Assembly (NCBI GenBank): GCA_002900995.3
Contig: CM035309.1
Span: forward strand, 3,168,389-3,232,388
Length of the DNA stretch: 64,000 nucleotides
Reading direction: 5' to 3'
From: Ganoderma boninense
Taxonomy: Eukaryota; Basidiomycota; Agaricomycetes; Polyporales; Polyporaceae
Notes under the pieces: model-generated
What the model saw: the letters and a program-made list of their open reading frames with translations, nothing else
Databases searched by the model: none
Told to the model about the DNA's origin: nothing
Made by a program: the position numbers and the translations under genes
Part shown: positions 43,801-55,287 of the stretch, in pieces
Layout of the letters: each line of letters opens with the position of its first letter
How positions within the stretch are numbered: the stretch's first letter is position 1

Positions 43801-46102
43801 CTATGCATCCGAGACGTCCCCGAAGGGCTGCACCTTGACGTCCCCCTCGGAGCGCGTCGCCTCTCCGACGCTCAACTCCACCTGCGCGCCGTATTGCATG
43901 TCAGCACACACACACAGACTCCTGGTGCATACGCGGGACGCGCGAGGACGCACCTGCGGAAGCTCGATGCCCTCGTTCACAGCGGAGGAAGCGTTAAAGC
44001 GCAGCGTGCTCGCGCGCACCGCGGTGCCGTACACCTCGGCGTGGCGCGGGCTGTCCCCGTCGTCGTGCGCGCGTTTCGAATTCTTGCTCGTGACCTTCCT
44101 CGAGTTCAGCCTGCGCGGACGAGCAGCGGGAGAGTTAGCGGAGAAGCGCTGGCAAGTTCATGGGGGGAGGAGCTACGTACGCCGCCATGAGGGAGTTGGA
44201 GTACACTGGAGCGGACGGGGGCTGGTCAGCTCGACCCGCCGAGGGTAGGAGACGGGGATCGGATAGGCAGCGAATTACTCACGGCGCTCCGCGATCATCA
44301 TCGTCCCGAGCCACACCCAGTTCTTGACGCCGTATACGTGCACCTGGTCGGGCATGTGAACTGGGGATATGGCATTCAAGCGAGGCGGGACGCTCACTAG
44401 GACGAAGGAGATGATGTTGAATATCCTAGTTCATGCGATCGTCAGACGAGCTCAGAAGGGATTTCACCGGGCATGAAACTCACGTTGTCAAGAGGCCTGA
44501 AGAGAGAGTATCAGCGAGGGACGTATACATGCACATGGTGATATTCGTAGACGTACCGGTACTGATCGTGTAGAGAATAAGGTTGTTTATCATCGAGTTG
44601 GTGCTAGGGAGCGGAGCATGATCTCGTATTAGCTTCTTCAAAGTAGCCTGCCATGTCTGCAGGGAAAGTTAATCTCGCCTCTTGAACCCCGTGCGACTGC
44701 GGTGCAAGATGTAGATCAATGTGGCAGTCAGAATGACGTCCGCGCTGGATGCCACGGCATTATACGCCAAGACTAGCCACTGCCGTCCCGGGTGTCAGAC
44801 AAGTACACCATAAAACTTCGAACATCAGCACTTACGAGGAGTTTGCTGAAGTTGTCCAGGGTGATTCCCTGAAACCTATCGCAGAGATATATAAATATCA
44901 GTCGTGCTCATGGGTCAGACCAGGGGAATTCCTTGCCCGACGATCGTGGATGCTGCGAAGATGCAAAGCTCAACAGCATGAATAAGTAGATGCTAATTAA
45001 ATGAAAAGACCTACCAACTGAGACGCCTGGAGATAAATATCGTATGAACAGGAGTATGAATATCGCTATAAAACCTGCGAACGCACCCAAAGCGCCGGCC
45101 ATGAGGATGATCTAGCATGGAAATGAGTGAGTGGTACAATATCCCACATGCCGAGGCTCACGATTGCAACTACTAGCCAGAGTCGATACTTCGAAGGGCC
45201 CACTAACACGAGTGGACGGTAAGCCCTCCGGCTGAGAATCTGGGGAAGTAGGAAGGTTCACCCAAGAGGATTCGTACGGTGTAGAAGCTGCGGCCGGATG
45301 CCAATCTGTCAGCACCGACCCGCAGACGCGCCTCTTCAACGACCCACCTTTGACAGTTGATCATGATGCAGGTCTGGGTATGGAACCTTGAGCTGCGTAA
45401 AAGCGGAAAGGACGGAGATACGGACCGCAACTACAGGGAAGAGCTGTCTAGCAACGGTCAGCGAGGCTCGTGTATTCCATGTCACACTAAACGCACGTCA
45501 AGGGACCTGGAATGGACCTCGTCAACGGTGGGACATTCTAACTGCGAAATTGGAGTTACCAAACACCCCGGAGGAAGGCGAGTGGGTTTCCATAGTTCTT
45601 CACAAAGTAGTAGTAGCTGGGGAATAGTATCTGTAAGGAAAGGAGCCGAACGGTGTTGTATGGAAGACGTACGCGAGATGGACATGGAGAACTGTGACTG
45701 CAGTCTCCAGAACTCTACCACATCCTCGATGTGAGAGATCAATAGTACACAGGCTTCCGTTCCGCCATATAACGTACATAGCTGTGATCACCTATTGAGA
45801 CATGAGCTCCAGCGGCAGAGCTTACGGGACTCGCGCGACTCACGATGCCTTTCAGCCATGGTGCCTCGGCCTTGTACATCCGGAAATACTTGTACGTCTG
45901 GTTGAGGAAGAGGCCATATAGCCTGTGCATAAATGAATTCAAAGGTCAGAATTCAGTTTATTATACGGCAGCGCAGAGACTCGACTCACGCAAGAGAGGC
46001 ATACGAGCCGATCAGCACCAATCCAAACGCGCTCTCCACGGACCCGACGATTGGAAGGGGAAAGCGTGCTTGCAGCTGCGAGTCAGCGACTGGCGGTGCC
46101 AT
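43801..46102 (-). CDS. seven-helix DUF6534-type membrane protein, copy 4
   Basis: ATG at 46102: MAPPVADSQLQARFPLPIVG, then SVESAFGLVLIGSYASLA. Following exons give LYGLFLNQTYKYFRMYKAEA, VITAI, VLETAVTVLHVHLA, YYYFVKNYGNPLAFLRGVW, LFPVVAVRISVLSAFTQLK and FYTVRILL, on to a last pair with LRFNASSAVNEGIELPQ and VELSVGEATRSEGDVKVQPF, ending GDVSDA at 43801. The first eight or so exons and the last two join in phase; the middle exons were only scanned. It differs clearly from copies 1, 3 and 7 (different N-terminus, different tail), so it is an older paralogue. No function is assigned to this family. Confidence 0.68.
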
Positions 46103-46988
46103 TGGAGGCGGACGTGGAGTGGGGGGAGGACCCGGACACGGTCTGAATCGAGCAACGTCAAATAGCTCATGCACGACCACCGAACCGAGGAAGCTCGCAT
46201 GAGGCCGTGCGTATTCATGATGATCATCGCCGAGCAAGGGTCCAGGGGAAGGAGGATCTCCGCAATGGAGTGTCTGGTCATAACCTTGAGCGGTTCACTA
46301 TCGGGGGAAGGCATGTGGCGGCTCGGATCCTAACCTTGAGTGCTATGGATGGATGGATGGATGGAATGCTCCCAGGTATTTCTCGACCGAGAGTGCTCGA
46401 GCGACTGTCATTGAAGGGTGCGAGCGCAAACCGCGCGGTACACTCATCCACATTGCATAACCTCATGACGAAAATTGGGACATACCGCATGTCTGGCCAA
46501 GCATATACTAGCGACGGCTCAAAATCCTGGACTCCACTGGCAGCGAGCTGCCAGGGCCCCCACGTCTCCGACAGGCCCGAGAGCCTTCTTCTGTTCGGAG
46601 AAACCGTGAGTTACGCCGACGGATGCAAGCCAAATATAAGTACCCACATCGTGTTTGGCTCACAAATCGCAGGAAGTGCCAGGCCTTGGAAGCCCACAGT
46701 ACTAGTGATAGATGAGGATGACGGTCATGCCGCAATGCCCCCGCGCGCGCGCGCGCTAGCTCGCGGCGTGGGAAAAGAGTTCCCAGAGTCCGCCAAGTCA
46801 TTGTCAACTGCCATGAACACTGATTGCCCCGACTTAAGCTGCGATTCAAATCAGTTCGTCCAAGTTAAATAGTATGACGGTAATGTACACTTCTACACCA
46901 GTACGGCCACACATCTACCAACCGCCCCGCAGCCGCAGCCTTACTGAGTACATACTAGGCAGCGCCACCGGCACCTTCCCGGCTAGTA
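46103..46988. other. intergenic between two minus-strand DUF6534-type genes
   Basis: A 221-codon plus-strand frame (46207-46872) runs through here, but it contains (ATGG)n and (CG)n simple sequence and no motif, so I do not call it. (GGAT)n lies at about 46345-46365 and an alternating CG run at 46741-46757. Confidence 0.45.
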
Positions 46989-49406
46989 CTACATGCTCAC
47001 CACCTTCCCCTCCCCAATGATCACAGAGCTGTGCGACGTCCGCACGCCCTCGCCCTCGCCCCCCTCGATCTCGGTCGCGACCTTGATGTCGATCCGCGTC
47101 GGCGCGCTGTCCGGCAGCTGCACGTCGAGTTGTGTTTTGTGTCCCCAACATCAGCGCATGTCAGCACACCGCAAGCCTCGAGAGGAGAAGGACGTTGTGA
47201 CTCGATCGGAGGACGCACCTGGGGCGCGTTGTACCGCTCGGCGGCGGCGAAGCGCTGCGCGCGCGCGATGAAGTTGCGCTCGGCCGCCATCGCCGAGTCC
47301 GTCCCGAAGATCTCGATGCCGCTCTCGCTGAAGAGCCGCCGCGAGTTCAGGCTGTCCGTGTCCAGAGTCCAGTAAGTCTACTCGAGCTGCTTGAAGGACA
47401 GTAGCGCTTACACGGAGAGAAAGGTGACCATGTACACTGCGGCCGTGCAAAGCGTCAGCGCAGCTCGGATGGACCCAGAGGACTCGGATGGCAAGGTGCT
47501 ACGAAATGCACATGGGGGGAGGGCTGGGGGTAGAGCGCATACGCACCCTTGACTGTGACGATGCACAACGCGGCCCACCAGGCACTCTCTTGGGCGGCGG
47601 AAGCCTGGGTGATTGGGATCAGCTTTAATGTGACCCGCATAGGAAAAGCGAAAATGATGCCCACAGAGATCCAGGCGACGACGTCGAAGATGCTGAAAGC
47701 CGGCTTTCTCAGTGAAAGGGTCCATCAAGTCAATCTTTATAAGTAGTCACCCAATCAGGAGCCCTGGGATGTAGCAAAAGTGCACTGTCAGTTCTCGGCA
47801 TTGGGATAGCTTACGCTGCTCGTACCTGTGTTGACGACGTAAAGAAGGCACCAGTCGACGGCGCCCCTTTGCCTGGAGGGCCCAGGTATCGGTATCGGCA
47901 TCAGCAAGACTCGTGGTTTATGCTACGCAGTCCGCAGATGAGCGACGTACTCGGTCCTAGTCTTCTGTCTCCGGTAGAGCGCATACATAAACGAGCCGGT
48001 GAGCAGGACGTGCGTTGCGGCAGCCGCGGCGAACTTTCCGTGAATGAGGTACTGAGAGCCGGCCGAGCAAGGGCAAGGTCAGAGATTGTTCGATTGCTCA
48101 ATAGAGAGAGATGACTTACGTTGTGATTATGGTTGATAGTCCCGAGGAACGTTGCCGGGTTCTGAGATTGGAAACTGGGGTCGGGAGAGAGCTTTAGAAT
48201 CTGGGCGTGGACGGATCGACAGTATATCACAGTGGACCCACAGTCTAACGGTGATCCCTGCAGTGTTAATGAGGGATTGATTAGGAGTGGGAACTAATGT
48301 GAACAGCGGGGGAGAATATCCCACCTAGACCGAATCCGACAGAGACGGCAAGGAATACCGTCTGGAAAAGCCTCAATGTTCGCTTCCCCTTAAACCAGCA
48401 TCAGCAGCGAGGACTCACGACTAGCATGACGACGTGTCTGAACGTCCCGAAGACTGTATGTGACGATAGTCAAACTGAGAACCCAAGGATAGTACTACAA
48501 CGGAAAGGACCCACTGAAATATAGTCGCCGAACGAAGAACCTGAGATGCGTGCGATGTATCAGCAAAGCTATCTGGGGCATCCTTAAGGAAGGGCACATA
48601 CAGGTAAGCGGAGATTTGGCTCAGATCCTGGGCTCAAGTTGTTCTAGGGCAACGTTTGAGAGGCTAACGACGGCGACACTCACCCCAGTGAGGACGAACA
48701 ACTGCATATCGAGCGGAATCGGGAAAACACAGGCGACATGGTTCAGCCGCATGCCCTGCACATGTTCAAAGACTCGATAGACTTGCCTTCAAAGACCTGG
48801 ACATGGCCGATTAGTCCAACTATCTCTACCTTCTATGATGGCGCTCTCATGCGCACGTACCACACGCTCTGTCCAAGGCTCGCAGCGGCATTGGCATAGT
48901 TCGTCACGAGAGCGTGGTAACTGGAGAAAGGATGAGACGACGGCAGTATCTCGACGAAGCCCGCACTGACCAGAGATGCATCGTGCAGATGGTATGAAAA
49001 GTCTCGAGAATCCTGCAGAGCGAAGCGCGATGACGTCAGGCGTCCTTCTCGGCAGCAATATATACAGGCGGTCGGCGGGTGGGCTACTACTCACAGGGAC
49101 AGCGCGACCTGCACAAAATGTTTGTTTTTGTTAGCTTCGTCAAGCACACAAGCGACGAGCGGCGCAGAGGGTTGACGCGGACTCACCAGCACCTGGATGT
49201 ATGCATAGTCGTGTGGATAAAGACGGAGGTACCGATAAGTCTGGTGCAGGATGATGCCATACAGGCTGTCCGACGGGCCCTCAGTGACGTCGTATGCGGG
49301 ATACACGAGGCATAGGTACTTACGCAAGGCTGAAGAACGTTCCAATGAGTAATGCGCCGTAGGTGTCGCCGATAGTGAAGCCCGTCGGGTACGCTGAGAC
49401 GGACAT
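46989..49406 (-). CDS. seven-helix DUF6534-type membrane protein, copy 5
   Basis: ATG at 49406, traced along most of its length. MSVSAYPTGFTIGDTYGALL is followed by LYGIILHQTYRYLRLYPHDY, VALSL, ILETFHTICTMHL, YHALVTNYANAAASLGQSVW, LFVLTG, LSQISAYL, FFVRRLYF, GTFRHVVMLV and TVFLAVSVGFGLG. It continues with FQSQNPATFLGTINHNHN, YLIHGKFAAAAATHVLLTGS, GAVDWCLLYVVNTG, FDVVAWIS and VYMVTFLSV. The tail is LNSRRLFSESGIEIFGTDSA ... NAPQ, VQLPDSAPTRIDIKVATEIE ... GKVVSM. The H-x-L/ETFHT and YHALVTNY motifs are characteristic of DUF6534-type proteins. One intron, after WSLK, appears to use a GC donor (GCAAGT). No disabling change was found. Copy 6 is the nearest relative. Confidence 0.8.
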
Positions 49407-50398
49407 GTCTACGAGTCCGCTGGTAGACTAAATCTCTATGTGAGTCTTTCTTCGTGTTTTGTCCTATTCGGGAGCAGCCCAGTAGGATGTCAGTTCAAGC
49501 GTTTCACTGACGAGGTCGACCTTGCGCAGCTGCCAGCAAGTGGGGGGAGGGCACGCAGCAGGCGGTATATGTGCTCGCGGGACATTCGCGCGCCAAGACA
49601 CTGATAGGGTTCAGGCAGTACGGCGGGCGTGTACAAGAGAAGCCGGAGGACGTGGTCCGATCGCGTTCGATGGTTATCGTAAGCGATGAAGTCCAAACTT
49701 TGTGCCCTGAGGCGATGAGATGGATGGCAAGGTTGAACAAAGAAGACCCACTGTGAGACGCATCCATCTCTGAGAAGGTCGATGAGAGGCAGGAAAAGCT
49801 GTATTCGAGACGGTTCTTGTCTCGATGAACCCACGATACGCCTCGGAGCCTCACTGGCAGCGCGACATCATGCATGATGTTGTCCTTCCGGTGAGTTTGT
49901 TGAAATGTCAGCAGTCGACGAATACAAACCAAATCAAAGTACTGACCCGCAATGCGTGCTGCACCATACTTGTGTAAAATAATGCGCCCTTCCCGGTAGA
50001 TATCAAGAATTTGAGTTCCGGAGACGGTGATGAAACTTGGATGGTGATGATGGTCCATTTCAGCGCGTTGGTCTCGCCGAAGCGCCTAGGTTGTCCACCC
50101 GAGCGCTCGAGAGACGCTCGAACCCAACAGCCAGCCTGCAAACTCCAAGCCATGGCTCATGGCACTCCGTATAAGATACACAGAGACTCACAGTGCATCA
50201 CCAGCTATACTATATTACCATACAACGTCGTTGCCAGCAGGCCTGCCGCTCAGCACTGCGCATCATCCGCAAATCTTCCAAGCCCACCGTGGCCAAGTGC
50301 CACCGCTGTCCACGATTTCCGATCACAGCTCGGACGCATCGCTCGGTCGGAGGCACCAGTACCAGGACCATCTATATCCACACAACCACTCTTACATT
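49407..50398. other. upstream flank of copy 5, no gene
   Basis: No gene. 49500-49860 resembles 53000-53230 (upstream of copy 6) and 39310-39540. The sharpest shared stretch is at 49761-49788 (CATCCATCTCTGAGAAGGTC). Confidence 0.5.
49761..49788 (-). promoter_or_regulatory. conserved upstream block of DUF6534-type genes
   Basis: CATCCATCTCTGAGAAGGTC and flanks, about 360 bp before the copy 5 ATG. Equivalents lie at about 53183-53210 (copy 6) and 39510-39537 (orphan). It may be a promoter element or merely unselected duplicated sequence. Confidence 0.4.
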
Positions 50399-52897
50399 TT
50401 ATATCCTCACGCCGGCCTTCCCCTCCTCGATGCCAATCACAGAGCTGTCCGACATGCGGCTCCGAGTCGGGGAGTCGCCGTCGCCCTCTTCGACCTCGGT
50501 CGCGACCTTGATGTCGATCCGCGCTGGCGCGCGTTCCGGGAGCTTGTGTCGTGTCCCGCAAGCAGAAGCAGGCCGAGGAGCAGGAGGAGCGGCGTTGGTG
50601 TCAGCGCCGATCCCGTCTCCGACGTGGTCCTACTAGTAGTAACTGGTACTGACCTGGGGTGCGTTGTACCGCTCGGCGGTGGCGGCGCGCTGTGCGCGCA
50701 ATATGAAGTTGCGAGGGGACGACAACGACAGCGACAACGCCATGGCCGACCCGGAGTCCGCCCCCGCCCCCGGGCCGAAGATCGTGATGCCGGTCTCCGT
50801 GAGGAGCCGCCGCGAGTTCAGGCTGTCCACGGCCCGCGCCGTGGCAGACTGTCAGTAGAGCCGAGCGGTGCGGTGTGAGTAACGTGTTGGGCTTACACGG
50901 AGAGGAACGTGACCATGTACACTGTTGGGGCGACGACCGGATCAGTATGCTCTACAGAGAGAAGAAGACGCAGCGGAACGTAGAGACAGACAGCATACTT
51001 ACGTTTCACCGTGACCATGGAAAGCGCCGCCCACCAGACGGTGCCGGGGAGGGTGGAGGCCTACATATGCATATGCATCGCGATTCACGTGTCAGCCTGG
51101 GTCCCCTCGCGCATGCCGACAGCGACAAGGGCTCTCAGGCTCTCACCAAGATCCAGGAGACGACGTCGGAGACACTGAAAGCCGGCCGAGGAGTCAGTGC
51201 CCTGTCACGCTGCAGAGGGCTGGACGCGGATTATGTACCTGACAAGGAGCCCTGCGGTGCAGCGAAGCACACATTGTCAGGCACCGTTCGGAGCAGTAGG
51301 ACACAATGATACCCGCACCGGTGTTGACGACATAGAGCGAGCACCAGTCCACGACGCTCTTGTGCCTGGCGAGAGATCTAGCAGTGAGATTCCGCGCGCC
51401 GGTGGGCTCGACGAGGATGCCAGTGACCAGTGGCAACTGGGAACGCACTCTTTCCGGGCCTTGGCCTTCAGTCCCCAGCAGAGCGCATACATGAGCGATC
51501 CGGTGAGCAGCGCGTGCGTGGCGGACGCCGCGGCGAACTTTCCGTGGACGAGAATCTGCGAGGCAGCGCGGCCCAGAAAGGTCACCGGTCAGCGGCCGCC
51601 TTCGCGATATCGATATACTTATCGTGCACGGCCCAGCCAAGGTCGACTTACGTTTAGCTTGTGCGCGGCGGCCGACAGGAAATTTTCCGGGTTTTTCAGG
51701 TCGACACTAGGGTTCCAGAAGGGTCAGAATTGGGCGCGGATGGGGCTGCGCTGTTGCGATGGACCCACACGTCGACGGTCATCGCTGGAGGCATTGGAGG
51801 TACAGATCAGGAACAGACGCAGATGTGGACGGGTGCGGCTCGCCTCACCGATGCTGAACCCCACGTCAATGGCGAGACACACCGCCTAAGTATATCAGTG
51901 TGAGCGCTTGCCCTGGATGGTCAGCGCTACGAGGACTTACGGCTACGAGCGCGACATGTTTGAAGCTCTTGGCAACTGTATACGAGGATATTGAGTAGGA
52001 GAGCGGAGGATGAGGAGCACTCGCAGGGTCCTTACTGAAGGATACTCGACGAATGAAGAACCTAAGATACATGCAGAAATGCGTCAGAGAAGATATCTGA
52101 TGTAGCCCTTGGTGCAGGTACGTACGAGTAGGTCGCAATTTGGCTAAACCCCTGCATTCAAACCATTCGATGTTACAATAAGCATGGTAGCGTGGGGGGC
52201 ACTCACCCCAGCGATCATGAAGAACTGCATACCCCAGGCGGAACGGGAACACGGAGAGCTTGGTCAGAGCGTCACAAGGTTGGATCAGAGTTCGACTTAC
52301 ATCGAGGGACCTGGAGCCGCAGAATAAGTCAGGCTCCGATCCCACAGTGATGTGCTTATATGCGCTTACCAGACAGTCCTTCCCAGAGCATTCGGGTTGA
52401 AATAGTTGGTAACGAGGGCATGGTAGCTAGGAGAAGGAATGTAAGACGAACACAGCAGCCTACCAGTAGCGAGGGGCTGTGAACTCACCTGAAATGCATG
52501 GTGCACACGGTGTGAAGCGTCTCCAGGATCCTAGAAAACAATGCACGACGATGCAGTCAAAGACGAATAATAGTATCCGCAATCCCACTTACAGTGAAAG
52601 CGCGACCTGCATATACCGCGATCTGCCATTAAAACCTAAACATCGCGCGGCAGGGAGAGGACTGCTCACCAACACCTGGATGTACGTGTAGTCCTGCGAA
52701 TGCAACCGTACGTACCGGTACGTCTGGTGCAGGATGACACCATACAGGCTGTCCGACAGCATTTCAGCAACCCCGCAGGCTGAAGCGCGAGGCGAAGACA
52801 CTCACACAAGGCTGCCGAACGTTCCCAGCAGGAAGGCGCCCAAGGTGTCGTCGCAGTGATTCGTGTGCCCGGTAGTAGAGTTCGAAGCGGCAAACAT
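50399..52897 (-). CDS. seven-helix DUF6534-type membrane protein, copy 6
   Basis: ATG at 52897: MFAASNSTTGHTNHCDDTLG, then AFLLGTFGSLV. Subsequent exons include LYGVILHQTYRYVRLHSQDY, VALSL, a MHFRYHALVTNYFNPNALGR-like exon, WSLD, FSQIATYS, FFIRRVSF, KSFKHVALVA, VCLAIDVGFSIG and VDLKNPENFLSAAAHKLN. ILVHGKFAAASATHALLTGS, HKSVVDWCSLYVVNTG, VSDVVSWIL and STLPGTVWWAALSMVTVK follow. The tail is SLNSRRLLTETGITIFGPGA with an extended Ala/Gly/Ser insertion before NFILRAQRAATAERYNAPQ, then RIDIKVATEVEEGDGDSPTR, ending GKAGVRI. No frame break was seen. The insertion in the tail distinguishes it from copy 5. Confidence 0.77.
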
Positions 52898-54142
52898 TCC
52901 TGCAATGTCGATGTTTCTTGCGGGCGAGTTTAGCTGACGTATCCAGGTCGTAGCAGTCCGATGAGGCGTCCGTTTTCCGTAGTTGTCGTCCCTCACGACG
53001 AGTGGAGGGAGGAGGAAGGGCAGGGTGCAGTGGGGCTGTCGTGCGCGAAAACGCTGGATTAGGTTCGGGCAGTGCAGGTGTGTACGACGGAAGGGTAGGG
53101 GTCGCTCTCCACTCGCTTCCGGAGACAGTCTTATATTCCCTTCAACCTTGAAAAACACAATCTTGCCGGATGCACTCCGCATAGCATCCATCTCAGAGAC
53201 GGTGGATGCCAGGATCCATGGAAGCTACATTCGGGATAACTCTTCCCTTGCAGAATATGCGCTTGCTAGCGTTGGAAATCCCCTGGCCAGATGTCCCCCC
53301 TGTGCGAGGCAGGAAGACCGACGCTGGCAGATGATCTTTGAATGATTGAAGAACTCCCGATGACTTAGAGCTGGGAACCTTATCCGGCGTCTCGTGGGCA
53401 TTGACCGGCCAAGGCAGAGACATATACGGCCCCAGCGACGATTCCCTGCATCAAATCAATTTCGCCCGTGCGAGCATGGTTCTACTGCGATGCTTGAGCT
53501 TGAATGAATGCGGCCCGCCCTGTCGTTCTTGTCTATGTTGACATGAGCGCAATCGTTGAGCTGCGGCGATGACATCATCTGGCGAAAAACCTCGCTACGC
53601 ACGTTATGCCGGGCCCGTGGCGCTTCTTGGGTGACCTACTGACCGTCCTTGCGTGCTGAATCCTGGTGGGATGTCCTGCAGGACAAATGAACGGCGCTGG
53701 AACTACAGTGCCAGTAGAGATAGACGTGAGACCCCTTCCCCGCCACACGAAATACTCACCGCAAAAGCGTGTCATCGCAGGACGCAAGGACAGAGACCGA
53801 GGAGTCGGCAGTCCACTTGCGCACCAAATTGGATGTCTTTCAATTGATGGTGAGTGCCGTCACTGCGAGAAGACGAAACTTGGACGACAGGCTTGCCGAG
53901 GTCAGCCTTCCTGCGGGCCGTAGGCAATGACTCGCTTGAAAAAACGTGATATATGCGGTACAATATGTAGGCGATATGAGGGGTCCAAGGGAAGAATATT
54001 GTCAGTGCATCATGGTCGAGAGCAAGCGTAGCACGGTCGCCGAGGGCCGCAACGCCAGTTCTGGTGTTGCCACGTGGATGCCGGCAATCTCCGACACCAA
54101 GCGCCGTCCTGGAGGTCGAGTGCGCTCGCGTTCCTTGCGCTT
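52898..54142. other. upstream flank of copy 6 and intergenic sequence
   Basis: No gene recognised. 53000-53230 resembles the copy 5 upstream flank. The remainder up to the MITE shows no motif. Confidence 0.45.
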
Positions 54143-54528
54143 TACAGTGCCTTGCATAATTGCGTGAACGCGCCGAAAAATTCCCGCAGGCGCTTATATG
54201 TTCGCCTACCAAATCAGGACGCCTGGGAAGCTTCAGAAGCGAGTTGGTGACCTTCATGTGACATGTCCCCCGGATGGCATGGGTGCCTCCCGAAGCAGCT
54301 GAGGCCCAAATAATAAACTAGGAGACCCGTTGAGAGCCACTGAGCCCTCCAGGAAGTAGACAAGGGTGGGGGACAGGGGAACAGTCGTTAAAACCTGTAG
54401 AGGTGCACAGGCGGCGGGGCACGCGTTGGCGTTGCATGTGACCGTGATCCATCCGTATTTGGTAGGCGAAGTATAAGCGCCAGCGGGGGATTTTTCGGCG
54501 CGTTCACGCAATTATGCAAGGCACTGTA
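54143..54528. mobile_element. 386-bp mariner-like MITE with about 70-bp terminal inverted repeats
   Basis: Left end TACAGTGCCTTGCATAATTG; the right end is its reverse complement, finishing GCACTGTA. The inverted repeats (54143-54214 and 54457-54528) stay aligned through GCGTGAACGCGCCGAAAAA and on to TTCGCCTACCAAAT, with a few mismatches and a small indel. Between them lie about 240 bp of non-coding sequence. TA at both ends fits the TA target duplication of Tc1/mariner elements, and CAGTGCCTTGCA resembles Tc1/mariner termini. It encodes nothing and would need a transposase from elsewhere. Confidence 0.85.
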
Positions 54529-55287
54529 CTTCCACCGGTCAGCGTCATTGCTAGTGGCATCACCAGCGTCCCGCCTGCATCCACGACGTATCTTGTAAGG
54601 AAAGGCTGTACTTGTTCAATGGCGTTTAAATCCGGCCTGCGTCAGGGCTCGGCGCAAAATGTCAGTGCGTGAGTTGTCCGCTTGGCGCGCGTATCAGGTT
54701 TACCCAACGTTTACCCCGTACTGAAGCGATGGCCCAGAAGTCTCGACAACGCTCAGGTGCTGTGTCATTCGAAGCCGAGGCGCATGCTGGCGCATGGAGG
54801 GGGTTCGCCCGAGGGACACGGTTCTCAAGATTCATTCCCCACCGTGCACCGTCCCGATCTCATTCAACAGCCTGAGGACCGCTGCCAGAACACCGTCAAT
54901 CTCCGATTGTCCCCGTATGCGGCCCTTCTGCGCAGATCGCATGCACCGGGTCACGGGTGTCCTCTATCCAGAGCGGAGCTGGATCCGCGTTCCATGAATT
55001 TCGGAGGAAGCCTGGCAACCGTGCCAGCACGTTCCGCTCCGCTATCAAACGCTTGTAGGCGGTGAGTATGTTTCCCGACCGTATTTGATACGGAGTATAT
55101 GATTTACATAATTGCAGGCGTCTTCACTGCGCTATACATATGTCGCAATCGTCGGTTCCGGAGCCCGCCTTGCGATTCCTGGCTCGTCCTCCCCGTACCC
55201 TAGCCTTGTCGCCACCGTCGGACGACATATCAGCGCCACCGTTGCGTCCTCGCCTTCTCCTCAGACCTTGTCGATCATCCTATCGCG
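54529..55287. other. intergenic upstream of copy 7
   Basis: No gene. From about 55100 to 55287 the sequence matches 39545-39730 upstream of copy 3 (GGCGTCTTCACTGCG, TTGCGATTCCTGGCT), showing that copies 3 and 7 were duplicated with their promoters. Confidence 0.55.

Noticed and set aside
46207..46872. 221-codon plus-strand frame
   Set aside because: It crosses simple-sequence repeats, has no motif or splice context and lies in a promoter-side spacer.
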